A stretch of DNA of 64,000 bases from Oscillospiraceae bacterium. Its GTDB lineage: Bacteria > Bacillota > Clostridia > Oscillospirales > Acutalibacteraceae. Location: positions 1-64,000 of the forward strand of contig SVPZ01000008.1 of the NCBI GenBank assembly GCA_015065605.1, written 5' to 3'. A program made the translations under genes and the position numbers. This document shows positions 25,932 to 34,231 of the stretch, piece by piece; within the stretch, counting starts at the first letter, position 1, and each line of letters starts with the position of its first letter. Under the pieces are notes generated by a model. It was not told the origin of the DNA. It saw only the letters and a list, made by a program, of their open reading frames with translations, and did not search any database.

Positions 25932-26762
25932 TTATTTGAATTTTTCAGAAAGAGTTTTATAGAAAGAACGCTTGGTAAGTTTTATAAGCTTGATATCCTT
26001 AGCAGATTTAGTTACGTAAAGTTCGGTATATGGTTTTATAGTAAAACATCTTCTTCCGTCAATAAGCAGATATACGTCACTTTTCTTCATTGAAAAAGCC
26101 TTGAATTTTACTGTTGTATCACCGCTTAAAATGATCGGCTTAGCGCTTAAAGAATGAGAACAAATAGGGGTTAAAATAATATTGTTAATAGCCGGATCGA
26201 TTATCGGTCCGCCGGCAGACATTGAATAAGCAGTAGAACCCGTTGGAGTTGAAACTATAAGTCCGTCTGCTCTATAAGTTATAGGCTCATAATCTATATA
26301 AGCGGAAACGTCGATTAGTCTTGACATAAAACCACTGGAAATAACCGCATCATTAACGGCTGTGAATTCTCCGACTGTTTCACCGTTCTCTTTAGCAATT
26401 ACAGAAAGTGTCATACGCTTTTCGGTATCATAGTCACCGTTTTTTAGTTTGCTGATTAAATTAATTTGATTAGCTTCAAGATTAGCCAAAAAACCAAGTC
26501 TGCCGGCATTAATGCCCAATATGGGCTTATCGTACAAAGCAGCAATCTTGGCGTAGCGCATAATTGTACCATCACCGCCTACGGTAACAAGAACTTCGCT
26601 CATTTTAAAAAGTTCTTCTTCTTTTACAGATTCGTACCCCGAAAAAGAAATGTAATCGGGCAGATAAGCCTTCATACCATTTTCGCGTAAAATCGGTTTA
26701 AGGTTTTCCAATACCTCAACAACACCACGTTTATCGAGATTAGGTAATAATCCAACAATCAT
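25932..26762 (-). CDS. nadK: NAD kinase
   Basis: A 276-aa NAD kinase that makes NADP from NAD. The GGDGT motif (in LVTVGGDGTIMRYAK), the NAGRLGFLA segment and the STPTGSTAYSMSAGGPI block are all present. The length is standard. It is in the nusB-recN operon between tlyA and argR, 14 bases after tlyA. Confidence 0.96.
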   Translation of the reverse strand: MIVGLLPNLDKRGVVEVLENLKPILRENGMKAYLPDYISFSGYESVKEEELFKMSEVLVTVGGDGTIMRYAKIAALYDKPILGINAGRLGFLANLEANQINLISKLKNGDYDTEKRMTLSVIAKENGETVGEFTAVNDAVISSGFMSRLIDVSAYIDYEPITYRADGLIVSTPTGSTAYSMSAGGPIIDPAINNIILTPICSHSLSAKPIILSGDTTVKFKAFSMKKSDVYLLIDGRRCFTIKPYTELYVTKSAKDIKLIKLTKRSFYKTLSEKFK

Positions 26763-26775
26763 AAATTCTCTCCGT

Positions 26776-27582
26776 CTAGTTTAATTCATTATAGGATTCG
26801 TTTACGACCTGTTCAGCCGTAACGTCGGTTTTCAATTCAAAAACATTGCTTTTCTCAATATAGCAAAGATATTCTATATTGCCCTCAGGTCCCTTTACAG
26901 GCGAAAAAGTAAGACCTAAAAGCGTAAATAAATTTTCTTCTAATAATCGGAAAATCTTCTCAATAACAGCTATATGGACGTTTTTATCTCTGACGACACC
27001 TTTTTTACCAACGCCTTCCTTACCTGCTTCAAATTGAGGTTTGATAAGACAAACAGCTCTTGCTCCGTCTTTCATTAAAGTTCGCATAACCGGTAAAATC
27101 AGTGATAAAGAAATAAATGATACGTCAACACTTGCAAAATCAAGTGGTAAATCAACCTGTTCGTTAGTCACGTATCTGAAATTAGTACGTTCCAGATTAA
27201 CTACTCTTTCATCACATCTTAATTTCCAGGCAAGTTGACCGTAACCTACGTCAATGGCATAAACCTTTTTAGCGCCATTTTGAAGCATACAATCAGTAAA
27301 GCCGCCCGTTGAAGCACCGATATCGGCACAAATGCAATCGTTCAAAGTAATACCAAAACATTGCATTGCCTTTTCTAATTTAAGTCCGCCACGACTAACG
27401 TATTTAAGTTTATCTCCGCGAACCTCGATGATATCTTCAGGCTTTACGGTATCCCCTGCCTTATCACATTTTTGATTGTTGACGTAAACTATACCTGCCA
27501 TTATCAGCGCTTTAGCCTTTTCGCGACTTTCAGCGTGACCACCGTTTACCAAAGCTACGTCCAGTCTTAATTTCTCACTCAC
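26776..27582 (-). CDS. tlyA: TlyA-family rRNA 2'-O-methyltransferase
   Basis: A 268-aa protein with an N-terminal S4 RNA-binding domain (about 1-60, RLDVALVNGGHAESREKAK) and an FtsJ/RrmJ-like methyltransferase domain with the SAM motif ADIGASTGGFTDC. Family members methylate rRNA riboses; the older hemolysin name reflects an indirect effect. Its start overlaps the dxs stop by four bases (ATGA), a conserved arrangement in Clostridia. Confidence 0.93.
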   Translation of the reverse strand: MSEKLRLDVALVNGGHAESREKAKALIMAGIVYVNNQKCDKAGDTVKPEDIIEVRGDKLKYVSRGGLKLEKAMQCFGITLNDCICADIGASTGGFTDCMLQNGAKKVYAIDVGYGQLAWKLRCDERVVNLERTNFRYVTNEQVDLPLDFASVDVSFISLSLILPVMRTLMKDGARAVCLIKPQFEAGKEGVGKKGVVRDKNVHIAVIEKIFRLLEENLFTLLGLTFSPVKGPEGNIEYLCYIEKSNVFELKTDVTAEQVVNESYNELN

Positions 27583-29402
27583 TTCGTTACTCCTAACATA
27601 GCGTTCTTATCAAGATTATATTTTTTAAGTTGACTATCAACAGTGGCGCAACTAACAAAATCATTATCTATTGCATTAATAATGACTTGACCCTTAAAAC
27701 CGTTTTCACAAAGTCTAGAGGCAATTTGTTCGCTTATTCCACCGGATCTGATTCCTTCTTCAAAAAAACAAATTTTATTAAATTTAAATAGCGTATTTAT
27801 AAGCTGACTATCAGAAGCCGAAAGTTTATTTAACTTTATAAACGATACATTATTCTCATTAGATGCTTCATAAGCAAAATAAGACAGTCTGCCAAATGTT
27901 ACAATCACCGTATCACTATCGGCGCCAAAAACGTCAAAATTTCTATCTGTGAACTTAAATAAATCACTATTAATTTCTTTACCTCTTGGGTAGCGTACAG
28001 CTACCGGTGTGGAATATTTTGCCGTTTTTTTAATGATTTCTTTTAGTTCATCGAAAGAAGCCGGAGAATAAACCGTCATATTAGGAATACTTGTCAAAAA
28101 TGATATATCAAAAAGTCCATGATGAGTTTTACCGTCCTCACCGACCAATCCTGCTCGGTCAACTAAAATTTTCACAGGCAAACTATCGATAGCGACGTCA
28201 TGAATAATCTGATCGTACGCTCTTTGTAAAAAAGATGAATAGACGGCAAAATAAGGCGATAAGCCGCCTTTTGCAAGACCTGCGGCAAACGTCATAGCAT
28301 GCTGTTCAGCAATTCCTACGTCAAAAAAGCGTTCGGGATAACGTAAAGCGAAGTCATTAAGACCTGTGCCTTCGCTCATAGCCGCTGTTAAGGCACATAT
28401 CTTTTTATCAGCATCAGCTAATTCGCAAAGTGTTTCACCCGCAACCGAAGAATAATCTCTCTTTAAAGCATTATCAACACCGCATTGAGGATCAAAAGGA
28501 CCAACACCGTGATATTTACCTGCGTTTTCCTCAGCGAATTTATAGCCTTTTCCTTTAGCGGTAACAACATGCAGAATAGTAGGTCTTTCTTGATTTTTTG
28601 CAATATTCAAAAGGTTTATAACGTCTTTAAGATTATGTCCGTCAACAGGTCCCAGATAATTAAGACCCAAACCTTCGAATACATTACTGTGATAAATAGC
28701 ATTTTTAAGAACCGTTTTAGAACGAAACAATAATTTATGAAGCCACTTTCCTATTAGAGGAATTGAGTTAAGAAAACGTGCGAGTCCGTCTTTAAAAGTA
28801 TGATATGAACTTTTAGAACGTATTTTATTAAGATGACGCGCAAGAGAACCGACGTTTTGCGAAATAGACATTTCGTTATCGTTTAAAACTATAAGGAACT
28901 TAGCTTTATCTTCTCCGATATTGTTAATCGCTTCAAATACCATACCGCCCGTCATTGCGCCGTCACCGACAACAGCAACTGCAGTACCGTTTTCTCCATT
29001 TAACTTTTTGGCTTTATATATTCCATATGCAGCAGAAACAGCACTACTGCTGTGACCACTTATAAATGCATCATAATCAGATTCTTTAGGGTCGGTAAAA
29101 CCGGAAATACCGTTTTCTGAGCGCAAAGTATTGAAGGAATGAAATCTGCCTGTGAGAAGCTTATGGGTATAACTTTGATGTCCGACGTCAAATAAAATCG
29201 AATCCTTGGGACAATCAAACACTCTGTGAAGCGCAACTGTTAACTCAACGGTACCGAGATTAGATGCAAGATGTCCGCCATTTTTGCTGACGGTATCTAT
29301 AATGCAATCTCTTATTTCACTACACAATATATTAAGTTCGCTGAAATTTAACTTTTTCAGTTGCTGTGGTGATTCAATTGTATTTAAAATTTTATAATCC
29401 AA
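27579..29402 (-). CDS. dxs: 1-deoxy-D-xylulose-5-phosphate synthase
   Basis: A 607-aa thiamine diphosphate enzyme that condenses pyruvate and glyceraldehyde 3-phosphate, the first step of the MEP pathway. Visible are GHQSYTHKLLTGR, the TPP motif GDGAMTGGMVFEAINNIG, the central GPVDGHN and the DRAGLVGEDGKTHHG segment with catalytic contacts. The length is usual (about 620). Two TTG starts are possible: 29411 directly follows AGGGA, 29402 lies 9 bases after it and gives the family-like N-terminus DYKILNTIESP, so 29402 is chosen. It is translationally coupled to tlyA and preceded by ispA. Confidence 0.96.
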   Translation of the reverse strand: MDYKILNTIESPQQLKKLNFSELNILCSEIRDCIIDTVSKNGGHLASNLGTVELTVALHRVFDCPKDSILFDVGHQSYTHKLLTGRFHSFNTLRSENGISGFTDPKESDYDAFISGHSSSAVSAAYGIYKAKKLNGENGTAVAVVGDGAMTGGMVFEAINNIGEDKAKFLIVLNDNEMSISQNVGSLARHLNKIRSKSSYHTFKDGLARFLNSIPLIGKWLHKLLFRSKTVLKNAIYHSNVFEGLGLNYLGPVDGHNLKDVINLLNIAKNQERPTILHVVTAKGKGYKFAEENAGKYHGVGPFDPQCGVDNALKRDYSSVAGETLCELADADKKICALTAAMSEGTGLNDFALRYPERFFDVGIAEQHAMTFAAGLAKGGLSPYFAVYSSFLQRAYDQIIHDVAIDSLPVKILVDRAGLVGEDGKTHHGLFDISFLTSIPNMTVYSPASFDELKEIIKKTAKYSTPVAVRYPRGKEINSDLFKFTDRNFDVFGADSDTVIVTFGRLSYFAYEASNENNVSFIKLNKLSASDSQLINTLFKFNKICFFEEGIRSGGISEQIASRLCENGFKGQVIINAIDNDFVSCATVDSQLKKYNLDKNAMLGVTK

Positions 29403-29414
29403 AAAAATCAATCC

Positions 29415-30293
29415 CTAACTTTTTCGCTCTGCAAGATACAAAGTGAGTTCTCTTAAAAAAGTAGTATCGCCATCAAATTTATCTAAGCATAATAATGCTT
29501 TTTCAGTAAGTTCATTTACCATTTCTTTGCACTTATCCATACCGTAAAGGCTTAAATAAGTTGATTTATCATTCTTTAAATCGCTGCCGGTAGGTTTACC
29601 CAGAGTAGCAGTATCTGAAGTAAAGTCGAGAATGTCATCAACTATCTGAAAACAAATTCCAACATTTATACCGTATTCATCAGCGGCTTTAATTTGTTTA
29701 TCATCACCGTCCGCAAGAATAACACCGATTTTTGCGGCGGCGCGAAGCAACCCTGCCGTTTTGAGCAAATTAAGTTCGTTAATAATTCCGCCACTTACCG
29801 CTTTACCTTCGCTTTCAAGATCAATAACCTGACCGCCAACCATTCCTTTATAGCCCGACAAACAAGACAATTCCTTAAGTGCATTTAAAACATTTTCAGC
29901 GGGAATACCTTTCGTATCAGCGGCAACTCCAAAAGCATGAGTCAAAAGACCGTCACCTGCGAGTAAAGCTATATCCTCACCAAAAACCTTATGATTAGAA
30001 GGTTTACCGCGACGCATATCATCATCATCCATACAAGGTAAATCATCATGTATAAGCGAATAGGTATGTATCATTTCAAGCGCAACTGCAAAATTTATGG
30101 CGTTTTCATCGGTTTTGCCTGTAATTTTGTAAAATTCCATAAGCAAAGCAGGACGAATTCTTTTGCCGCCAAGCAAAAAACTGTACCGCATTGCATCGGT
30201 AAGATTTTTATAATTCGAATTTATATCAGGAAGATAAACATTAAATACTTCCCCAACTTTTTTACTATAATCGTTTAATACTGTTTTAATCAC
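29415..30293 (-). CDS. ispA: Farnesyl diphosphate synthase (polyprenyl synthetase)
   Basis: A 292-aa trans-prenyltransferase. The first aspartate-rich motif lies in HDDLPCMDDDDMRRG and the second in IVDDILDFTSD. The residues just before the first motif (ALEMIHTYSLIHDD) suit a C15 product, the substrate of the UppS encoded at 18055-18771. Its gene lies between xseB and dxs, as is common in Clostridia and proteobacteria. Confidence 0.95.
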   Translation of the reverse strand: MIKTVLNDYSKKVGEVFNVYLPDINSNYKNLTDAMRYSFLLGGKRIRPALLMEFYKITGKTDENAINFAVALEMIHTYSLIHDDLPCMDDDDMRRGKPSNHKVFGEDIALLAGDGLLTHAFGVAADTKGIPAENVLNALKELSCLSGYKGMVGGQVIDLESEGKAVSGGIINELNLLKTAGLLRAAAKIGVILADGDDKQIKAADEYGINVGICFQIVDDILDFTSDTATLGKPTGSDLKNDKSTYLSLYGMDKCKEMVNELTEKALLCLDKFDGDTTFLRELTLYLAERKS

Positions 30294-30295
30294 TA

Positions 30296-30484
30296 TTATT
30301 CTGCCTTTTCAAGTTCTGAAATTTCGGTAATTTTAAGCTTAGCCGCATTTAACTTTTCGGTACATTCTTTTGAAAGTTTAATAGCACTTTCATAAAGAGC
30401 AACCGATTCGTCAAGACTGCATTTACCGCTTTCTAATTTTTTTGCAATTTCTTCAAGGGAAGTTAATGCTTCTTCGAAGGTCAT
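30296..30484 (-). CDS. xseB: Exodeoxyribonuclease VII small subunit
   Basis: A 62-aa helical protein, normal for XseB, which binds the large subunit in several copies. The typical FEEALTSLEEIAKKLESGKC followed by SLDESVALYE is present. Its start overlaps the xseA stop by four bases (ATGA). Confidence 0.95.
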   Translation of the reverse strand: MTFEEALTSLEEIAKKLESGKCSLDESVALYESAIKLSKECTEKLNAAKLKITEISELEKAE

Positions 30485-31692
30485 AGTTCTACTCCTTTTA
30501 CGGTACAGTTAGCCTTACCGTCAATTAAATTAAGTGTTACTTCGTCGCCAACGTTTAAGTTTTTTACGCTGTTGACAGTTTTGCCGTTACTGATTGCATA
30601 CACATATCCACGTGACATGGTCTTTAAAGGGCTCAACGCATCAATTTTTGAAACAAGGCTCAAAAAATCGCTTTCATTTCGTTGAAAATCACCCTTAACG
30701 CCGAAAGAAATTTTATCAGTTAAAGTATCAAGCAATAAAGTTTTATCCTCTATAAAGCGCAACGGTGATGAAATAGACGGACGCGATACTATGGACTCTA
30801 ATTTTGACGCTTCAAAATCGATAATTGAAGTCATTTTTAAATAACATCTGTTTTTTAAAGCATCAATTAATTTTAAGACGTCAAAATAATCAGGAACACA
30901 GAGTTCGGCAGCAGCCGAAGGTGTGGGAGCACGTAAATCTGCTACCAAATCGCAAACGGTAAAATCTATTTCATGACCTACCGCCGAAATGATAGGAATA
31001 GGAGATTCATAAATTTTACGAGCAAGAGATTCATCGTTGAATGCATCGAGATCTTCGCTGGAGCCTCCACCTCTGCCTATAATTATCGTATCTATTTTAT
31101 CACTTAAAGCATAAACTTTTTCGAGAGCACCAATCAGTTCTTTTACAGCCAGTTCACCTTGAACGGATGCGCTGCATAAAACTATCTCGCATACCGGAAA
31201 TCTGCGTTTAATAACGTTTAATATATCTTGTAAAGCAGCTCCTGTTCCCGAAGTAACTACGGCTATTCTCTTTGGAAATTTAGGGATAGGTCTTTTACTG
31301 TCAGCGTCAAATAAGCCTTCTTTTTGCAGTTTTTCTTTAAGAAGTTTTAATGCTAAAAGTTTATCGCCTATGCCATCTTCCTCACAACCTTCAGCATAAA
31401 ACTGATATCCACCATCTTTTTCGTAAATCGAAACTCTGCCCATAAGAGTAACCTTTGCGCCATCTTTAAGTTCAACTTTAAGACGTTGAGCAAATCCCTT
31501 AAACATAACGCATTTTATAGATGCATCTGCATCAGCCAAAGTGAAATACAGATGTCCGCTTGCATAATGTCTTTTAAAGTTAACTATTTCGCCACTTACA
31601 CGGCAAAAAGCCAAACGAGAATCATTTTCGAGCAAAGACTTCACGTAAAAGTTTAATTGCCTTACGGTAAGAGCTTTTGACTGATTATTCAT
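30481..31692 (-). CDS. xseA: Exodeoxyribonuclease VII large subunit
   Basis: A 403-aa nuclease subunit, slightly shorter than the usual 400-450. An N-terminal OB fold (about 8-100) binds single-stranded DNA; the catalytic domain contains IAVVTSGTGAALQDI and IIGRGGGSSEDLDAF, and the HEIDFTVCDLVADLRAPTPSAAAE block. The enzyme degrades single-stranded DNA to acid-soluble pieces. It overlaps nusB by 8 bases. Confidence 0.96.
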   Translation of the reverse strand: MNNQSKALTVRQLNFYVKSLLENDSRLAFCRVSGEIVNFKRHYASGHLYFTLADADASIKCVMFKGFAQRLKVELKDGAKVTLMGRVSIYEKDGGYQFYAEGCEEDGIGDKLLALKLLKEKLQKEGLFDADSKRPIPKFPKRIAVVTSGTGAALQDILNVIKRRFPVCEIVLCSASVQGELAVKELIGALEKVYALSDKIDTIIIGRGGGSSEDLDAFNDESLARKIYESPIPIISAVGHEIDFTVCDLVADLRAPTPSAAAELCVPDYFDVLKLIDALKNRCYLKMTSIIDFEASKLESIVSRPSISSPLRFIEDKTLLLDTLTDKISFGVKGDFQRNESDFLSLVSKIDALSPLKTMSRGYVYAISNGKTVNSVKNLNVGDEVTLNLIDGKANCTVKGVEL

Positions 31693-32089
31693 TCTTAATA
31701 AAATCCTGAGCTATAGTTCCCATAATACCGTTAGCAAAGGAACTATCTTTTTCTGTTGCGTAATTTTTAATAAGTTCAACCGCTTCATTAATCGAAACCG
31801 ATACCGGAATATCATCACAGTAAAGCATTTCATAAATAGCTATACGCATACAAGCTAATGCAACTTTTGAAATACGTGAAATAGACCAACCCTTTGAATT
31901 ATTTGAAATGTAACCGTCAATTTCATCAATATGCTCATAAACACCTATGCTAACACGTCTGACGTATTCATTTTCACTGTAATCTCTGGCCTCTACGGCA
32001 CATTCGAAAATTTCTTCCATTGATTCTTCTCTGAACATTTTTTCAAAGACCATAATAAAGGCCTGTTCACGTTCCTGTTTTCTGTTCAT
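31685..32089 (-). CDS. nusB: Transcription antitermination factor NusB
   Basis: A 134-aa all-helical protein of normal length that binds boxA RNA with NusE during rRNA transcription. The N-terminal RKQEREQAFIMVFEKMF and the C-terminal SVSINEAVELIKNYATEKDSSFANGIMG segments are diagnostic. It is the first gene of the nine-gene nusB-recN operon and lies behind a promoter and a palindrome. Confidence 0.95.
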   Translation of the reverse strand: MNRKQEREQAFIMVFEKMFREESMEEIFECAVEARDYSENEYVRRVSIGVYEHIDEIDGYISNNSKGWSISRISKVALACMRIAIYEMLYCDDIPVSVSINEAVELIKNYATEKDSSFANGIMGTIAQDFIKNE

Positions 32090-32111
32090 AAGGCACCCAC
32101 CTTTAATAAAT

Positions 32112-32125
32112 TGTATAATTATACA
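32112..32125. promoter_or_regulatory. Perfect palindrome in the nusB-recN leader, possible ArgR box
   Basis: TGTATAATTATACA is a perfect 14-base palindrome just downstream of the operon promoter on the minus strand. Its size and TNTATAA-type half-sites resemble ArgR operators, and argR is in the operon. The assignment is an inference. Confidence 0.4.
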
Positions 32126-32131
32126 TAATGT

Positions 32132-32160
32132 ATTTTACCTCATAATGCATATTTTTTCAA
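32132..32160 (-). promoter_or_regulatory. Promoter of the nusB-recN operon
   Basis: TTGAAA (complement of 32155-32160), a 17-base spacer and TAAAAT (complement of 32132-32137), about 40 bases before nusB. All following genes to recN are separated by 15 bases or less, or overlap. Confidence 0.6.
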
Positions 32161-32198
32161 GTAAATATTGAATTTTAATGCAAAATATATATTTATAC

Positions 32199-32227
32199 TT
32201 GTAAAATCAGACGTTAATTGATATAAT
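32199..32227 (+). promoter_or_regulatory. Promoter of the DivIVA-like / fumarase beta pair
   Basis: TTGTAA (32199-32204), a 17-base spacer and TATAAT (32222-32227), 23 bases before the ATG at 32251. It is divergent from the nusB operon promoter. Confidence 0.65.
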
Positions 32228-32250
32228 AAACGGTGAAATGAGGGATGATT

Positions 32251-32775
32251 ATGTCAAAAGGATTCAGAAAAAGTCTTTTCGGCTTTAACACAAGCGACGT
32301 TCTTTCATATATTTCTGCAAGTGACAGAGCCGCAAAAGCGAAGACAGACAAATTAAATAACGAGATTGCCACCCTTAAAGAGCAAAATGAAAAACTTGCC
32401 GAAGCAAATAAAAATTTAGTTAAAACGAACGCAGAGTACGAAAGTAAAAAAGAACAAATCCGTGTTATGAGTGAAAACGTTGCACGTATGTATCTTTCCG
32501 CTAAAACAACATCTCAAATTTTAATTGAAAAAGCACAAGAAAACCGTAAGATGTTGGAAAACGAAAATAAAGAGCAATTAGAAGCACTGGAAAAAACCAA
32601 TGAGTCTATGTTAAGTGTTAAGGAGCATATGACCGCTACAACAGAAGATTATTGTGAAACTCTTAATGAGTTATGCGCTTCGCTCGAAAAAATCAAAGAC
32701 GAAATTGAGAAAAATGACAAAGATACCGACGAAGCAATTAATAATTTCGACAAATTGATTTCAGACAAAATATGA
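32251..32775 (+). CDS. DivIVA-like coiled-coil protein
   Basis: A 174-aa highly charged helical protein. The first 20 residues (FRKSLFGFNTSDVLSYI) resemble the N-terminal membrane-curvature motif of DivIVA/GpsB proteins (F, small loop, G-[FY]-x3-DV-x2-[FY]), and about 30-160 are predicted coiled coil. This suggests a role in polar or septal organisation, inferred from shape only. The ATG at 32251 follows GAGGG by 6 bases; another ATG six bases upstream overlaps the ribosome binding site. Its stop overlaps the start of the fumarase beta gene (ATGA), so the two are translated together. Confidence 0.6.
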   Translation: MSKGFRKSLFGFNTSDVLSYISASDRAAKAKTDKLNNEIATLKEQNEKLAEANKNLVKTNAEYESKKEQIRVMSENVARMYLSAKTTSQILIEKAQENRKMLENENKEQLEALEKTNESMLSVKEHMTATTEDYCETLNELCASLEKIKDEIEKNDKDTDEAINNFDKLISDKI

Positions 32776-33302
32776 AAACTTTTTATTTGAACACCGAAAA
32801 CCTTCGTAACGAGGTTAAAAATTTGAGTGTAGGCGATAAAGTGTATTTATCTGGAACTGTTTACACTTCGCGAGATGCCGCCCACCAGCGAATTTTTGAC
32901 CTTATAGAAAAACACATGCCTCTCCCCTATCCCATTTACGATTCCGTTGTTTATTACGCCGGACCTACACCTACACCAAAAGGACTCGCAATAGGCAGCT
33001 GCGGTCCGACTACGTCGGGAAGAATGGATAGTTTTTCGCCTAAACTTCTTGATATGGGACAAATTTGTATGATAGGAAAAGGAGAAAGAAACAACGACGT
33101 AATTGATGCGATTGTCAGAAATAAAGCAATTTATTTGTGCGCAATTGGCGGTTGCGGCGCTTTGGCATCAAGATGTATAACAAACTGCGAAGTTATTGCT
33201 TTTGAAGATTTAGGCTGCGAATCAATCAAAAAATTAACCTTCAAAGACTTCCCTCTTACAGTTGCTATTGATTCAAAAGGAAACAATATATTTGAAAGAT
33301 AA
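32772..33302 (+). CDS. Fumarate hydratase class I, beta-subunit-like protein (no alpha subunit beside it)
   Basis: A 176-aa protein of the fumarase/tartrate dehydratase beta family. Visible are VYLSGTVYTSRDAAHQR, the conserved YAGPTPTPKGLAIGSCGPTTSGRMD stretch and IGGCGALA. In two-subunit class I hydratases this subunit works with an alpha subunit that carries the [4Fe-4S] cluster and is usually encoded directly upstream. Here the upstream coupled gene encodes a DivIVA-like coiled-coil protein instead. The length is normal for the beta subunit. It may pair with an alpha subunit encoded elsewhere, or have taken on another role. Confidence 0.85.
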   Translation: MKTFYLNTENLRNEVKNLSVGDKVYLSGTVYTSRDAAHQRIFDLIEKHMPLPYPIYDSVVYYAGPTPTPKGLAIGSCGPTTSGRMDSFSPKLLDMGQICMIGKGERNNDVIDAIVRNKAIYLCAIGGCGALASRCITNCEVIAFEDLGCESIKKLTFKDFPLTVAIDSKGNNIFER

Positions 33303-33303
33303 A

Positions 33304-33328
33304 ACCCATCTGTCATGCAGATGGGTTA
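33304..33328. terminator. Bidirectional terminator
   Basis: AACCCATCTG and CAGATGGGTT form a 10-bp perfect stem around TCATG, followed by TTTT after two A. It separates the convergent fumarase beta and PHP genes. Confidence 0.8.
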
Positions 33329-33331
33329 ATT

Positions 33332-34129
33332 TTACAACATAATTTCATCAAAAGTTTTACCGTTGAATACGTAATGAGATTTGAAACCGATATTTTTAGC
33401 GATTTCGGCTGATTCATTAAAGAAGTAGTCAATATTTTTAGGATTATGTGAATCGGCGTTGATAACAATTTTTCCGCCGAGAGAATGTATTAAACTAAGC
33501 AATACTTTATCAGGATATGGCTCTGTTCTGTATCCTCTTGAAATGGCGCCTGTGTTAATTTCAAAAATATCACAATACTTAATAGTTTCTTTAAGGGCAT
33601 CTTTAGCTATATCGTAGTATTTTTCATCCTCAGGCATTAAAGAGAACTTTGCAAGAACGTCAAAATGACCGATAATATCAGGTTTATTTTTGCGTGCATG
33701 GTCTGCTATAAGTTCGAAATAGTGCTTTGCCATATCGTAAATATTTCCACCAAAAGCATCTTCAATGCAGTCAGTTTGCTGTTTTGCCGAATGGTCAACA
33801 GGATAGCAAATATCATTTTTAATAATATAATGAACCGATGCAATAATATAATCAAACTTATCCCTATCTATTTCAGAAAAATAGTCCATTTCAAGACCCT
33901 TAAATACAGGAATAACTCCTTCATATTCCTTTTTTAGTCGTTCAATTTCTGCGATATAGTCCGGATAATCTTTTAATTTCATACAGTAACTTGTATCACA
34001 AGGTGTAAAACTATGGTCTGAAAAACCAATTGACAATAAATTTTTACTGATTGCAGATTCTATATTTTCTTTAACCGTACCGACACCGTCCGAAAACACT
34101 GTATGGTTATGTAAACTTGAAAACCTCAT
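33332..34129 (-). CDS. PHP-type histidinol-phosphatase family protein
   Basis: A 265-aa PHP metallohydrolase. The trinuclear metal motifs are visible: LHNHTVFSDG, GFSDHSF, GLEMDYF, the ASVHYI segment, IGHFDVLAKF and NADSH. Length and order match HisJ/HisK-type histidinol phosphatases, which complete histidine synthesis, but no his genes are near and some members act on other phosphates. AGGAGG precedes the ATG, and the gene has its own promoter. Confidence 0.75.
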   Translation of the reverse strand: MRFSSLHNHTVFSDGVGTVKENIESAISKNLLSIGFSDHSFTPCDTSYCMKLKDYPDYIAEIERLKKEYEGVIPVFKGLEMDYFSEIDRDKFDYIIASVHYIIKNDICYPVDHSAKQQTDCIEDAFGGNIYDMAKHYFELIADHARKNKPDIIGHFDVLAKFSLMPEDEKYYDIAKDALKETIKYCDIFEINTGAISRGYRTEPYPDKVLLSLIHSLGGKIVINADSHNPKNIDYFFNESAEIAKNIGFKSHYVFNGKTFDEIML

Positions 34130-34156
34130 AAAGACCTCCTAAAATAATATAAATCA

Positions 34157-34184
34157 ATTATACCCCTATTTTTTAAAAAGTCAA
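34157..34184 (-). promoter_or_regulatory. Promoter of the PHP phosphatase gene
   Basis: TTGACT (complement of 34179-34184), a 16-base spacer and TATAAT (complement of 34157-34162), followed by AGGAGG before the ATG. Confidence 0.65.
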
Positions 34185-34194
34185 TAAATAAAAA

Positions 34195-34228
34195 GAAAAT
34201 CCCGACTTCGAATGAAGTCGGGATAAAC
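34195..34228 (-). terminator. Terminator of the hydrogenase operon
   Basis: ATCCCGACTTC (34199-34209) and GAAGTCGGGAT (34214-34224) form an 11-bp perfect stem around GAAT; on the minus strand TTTTC and further T follow. It lies directly after the HydA stop codon. Confidence 0.85.
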
Positions 34229-34231
34229 TTA

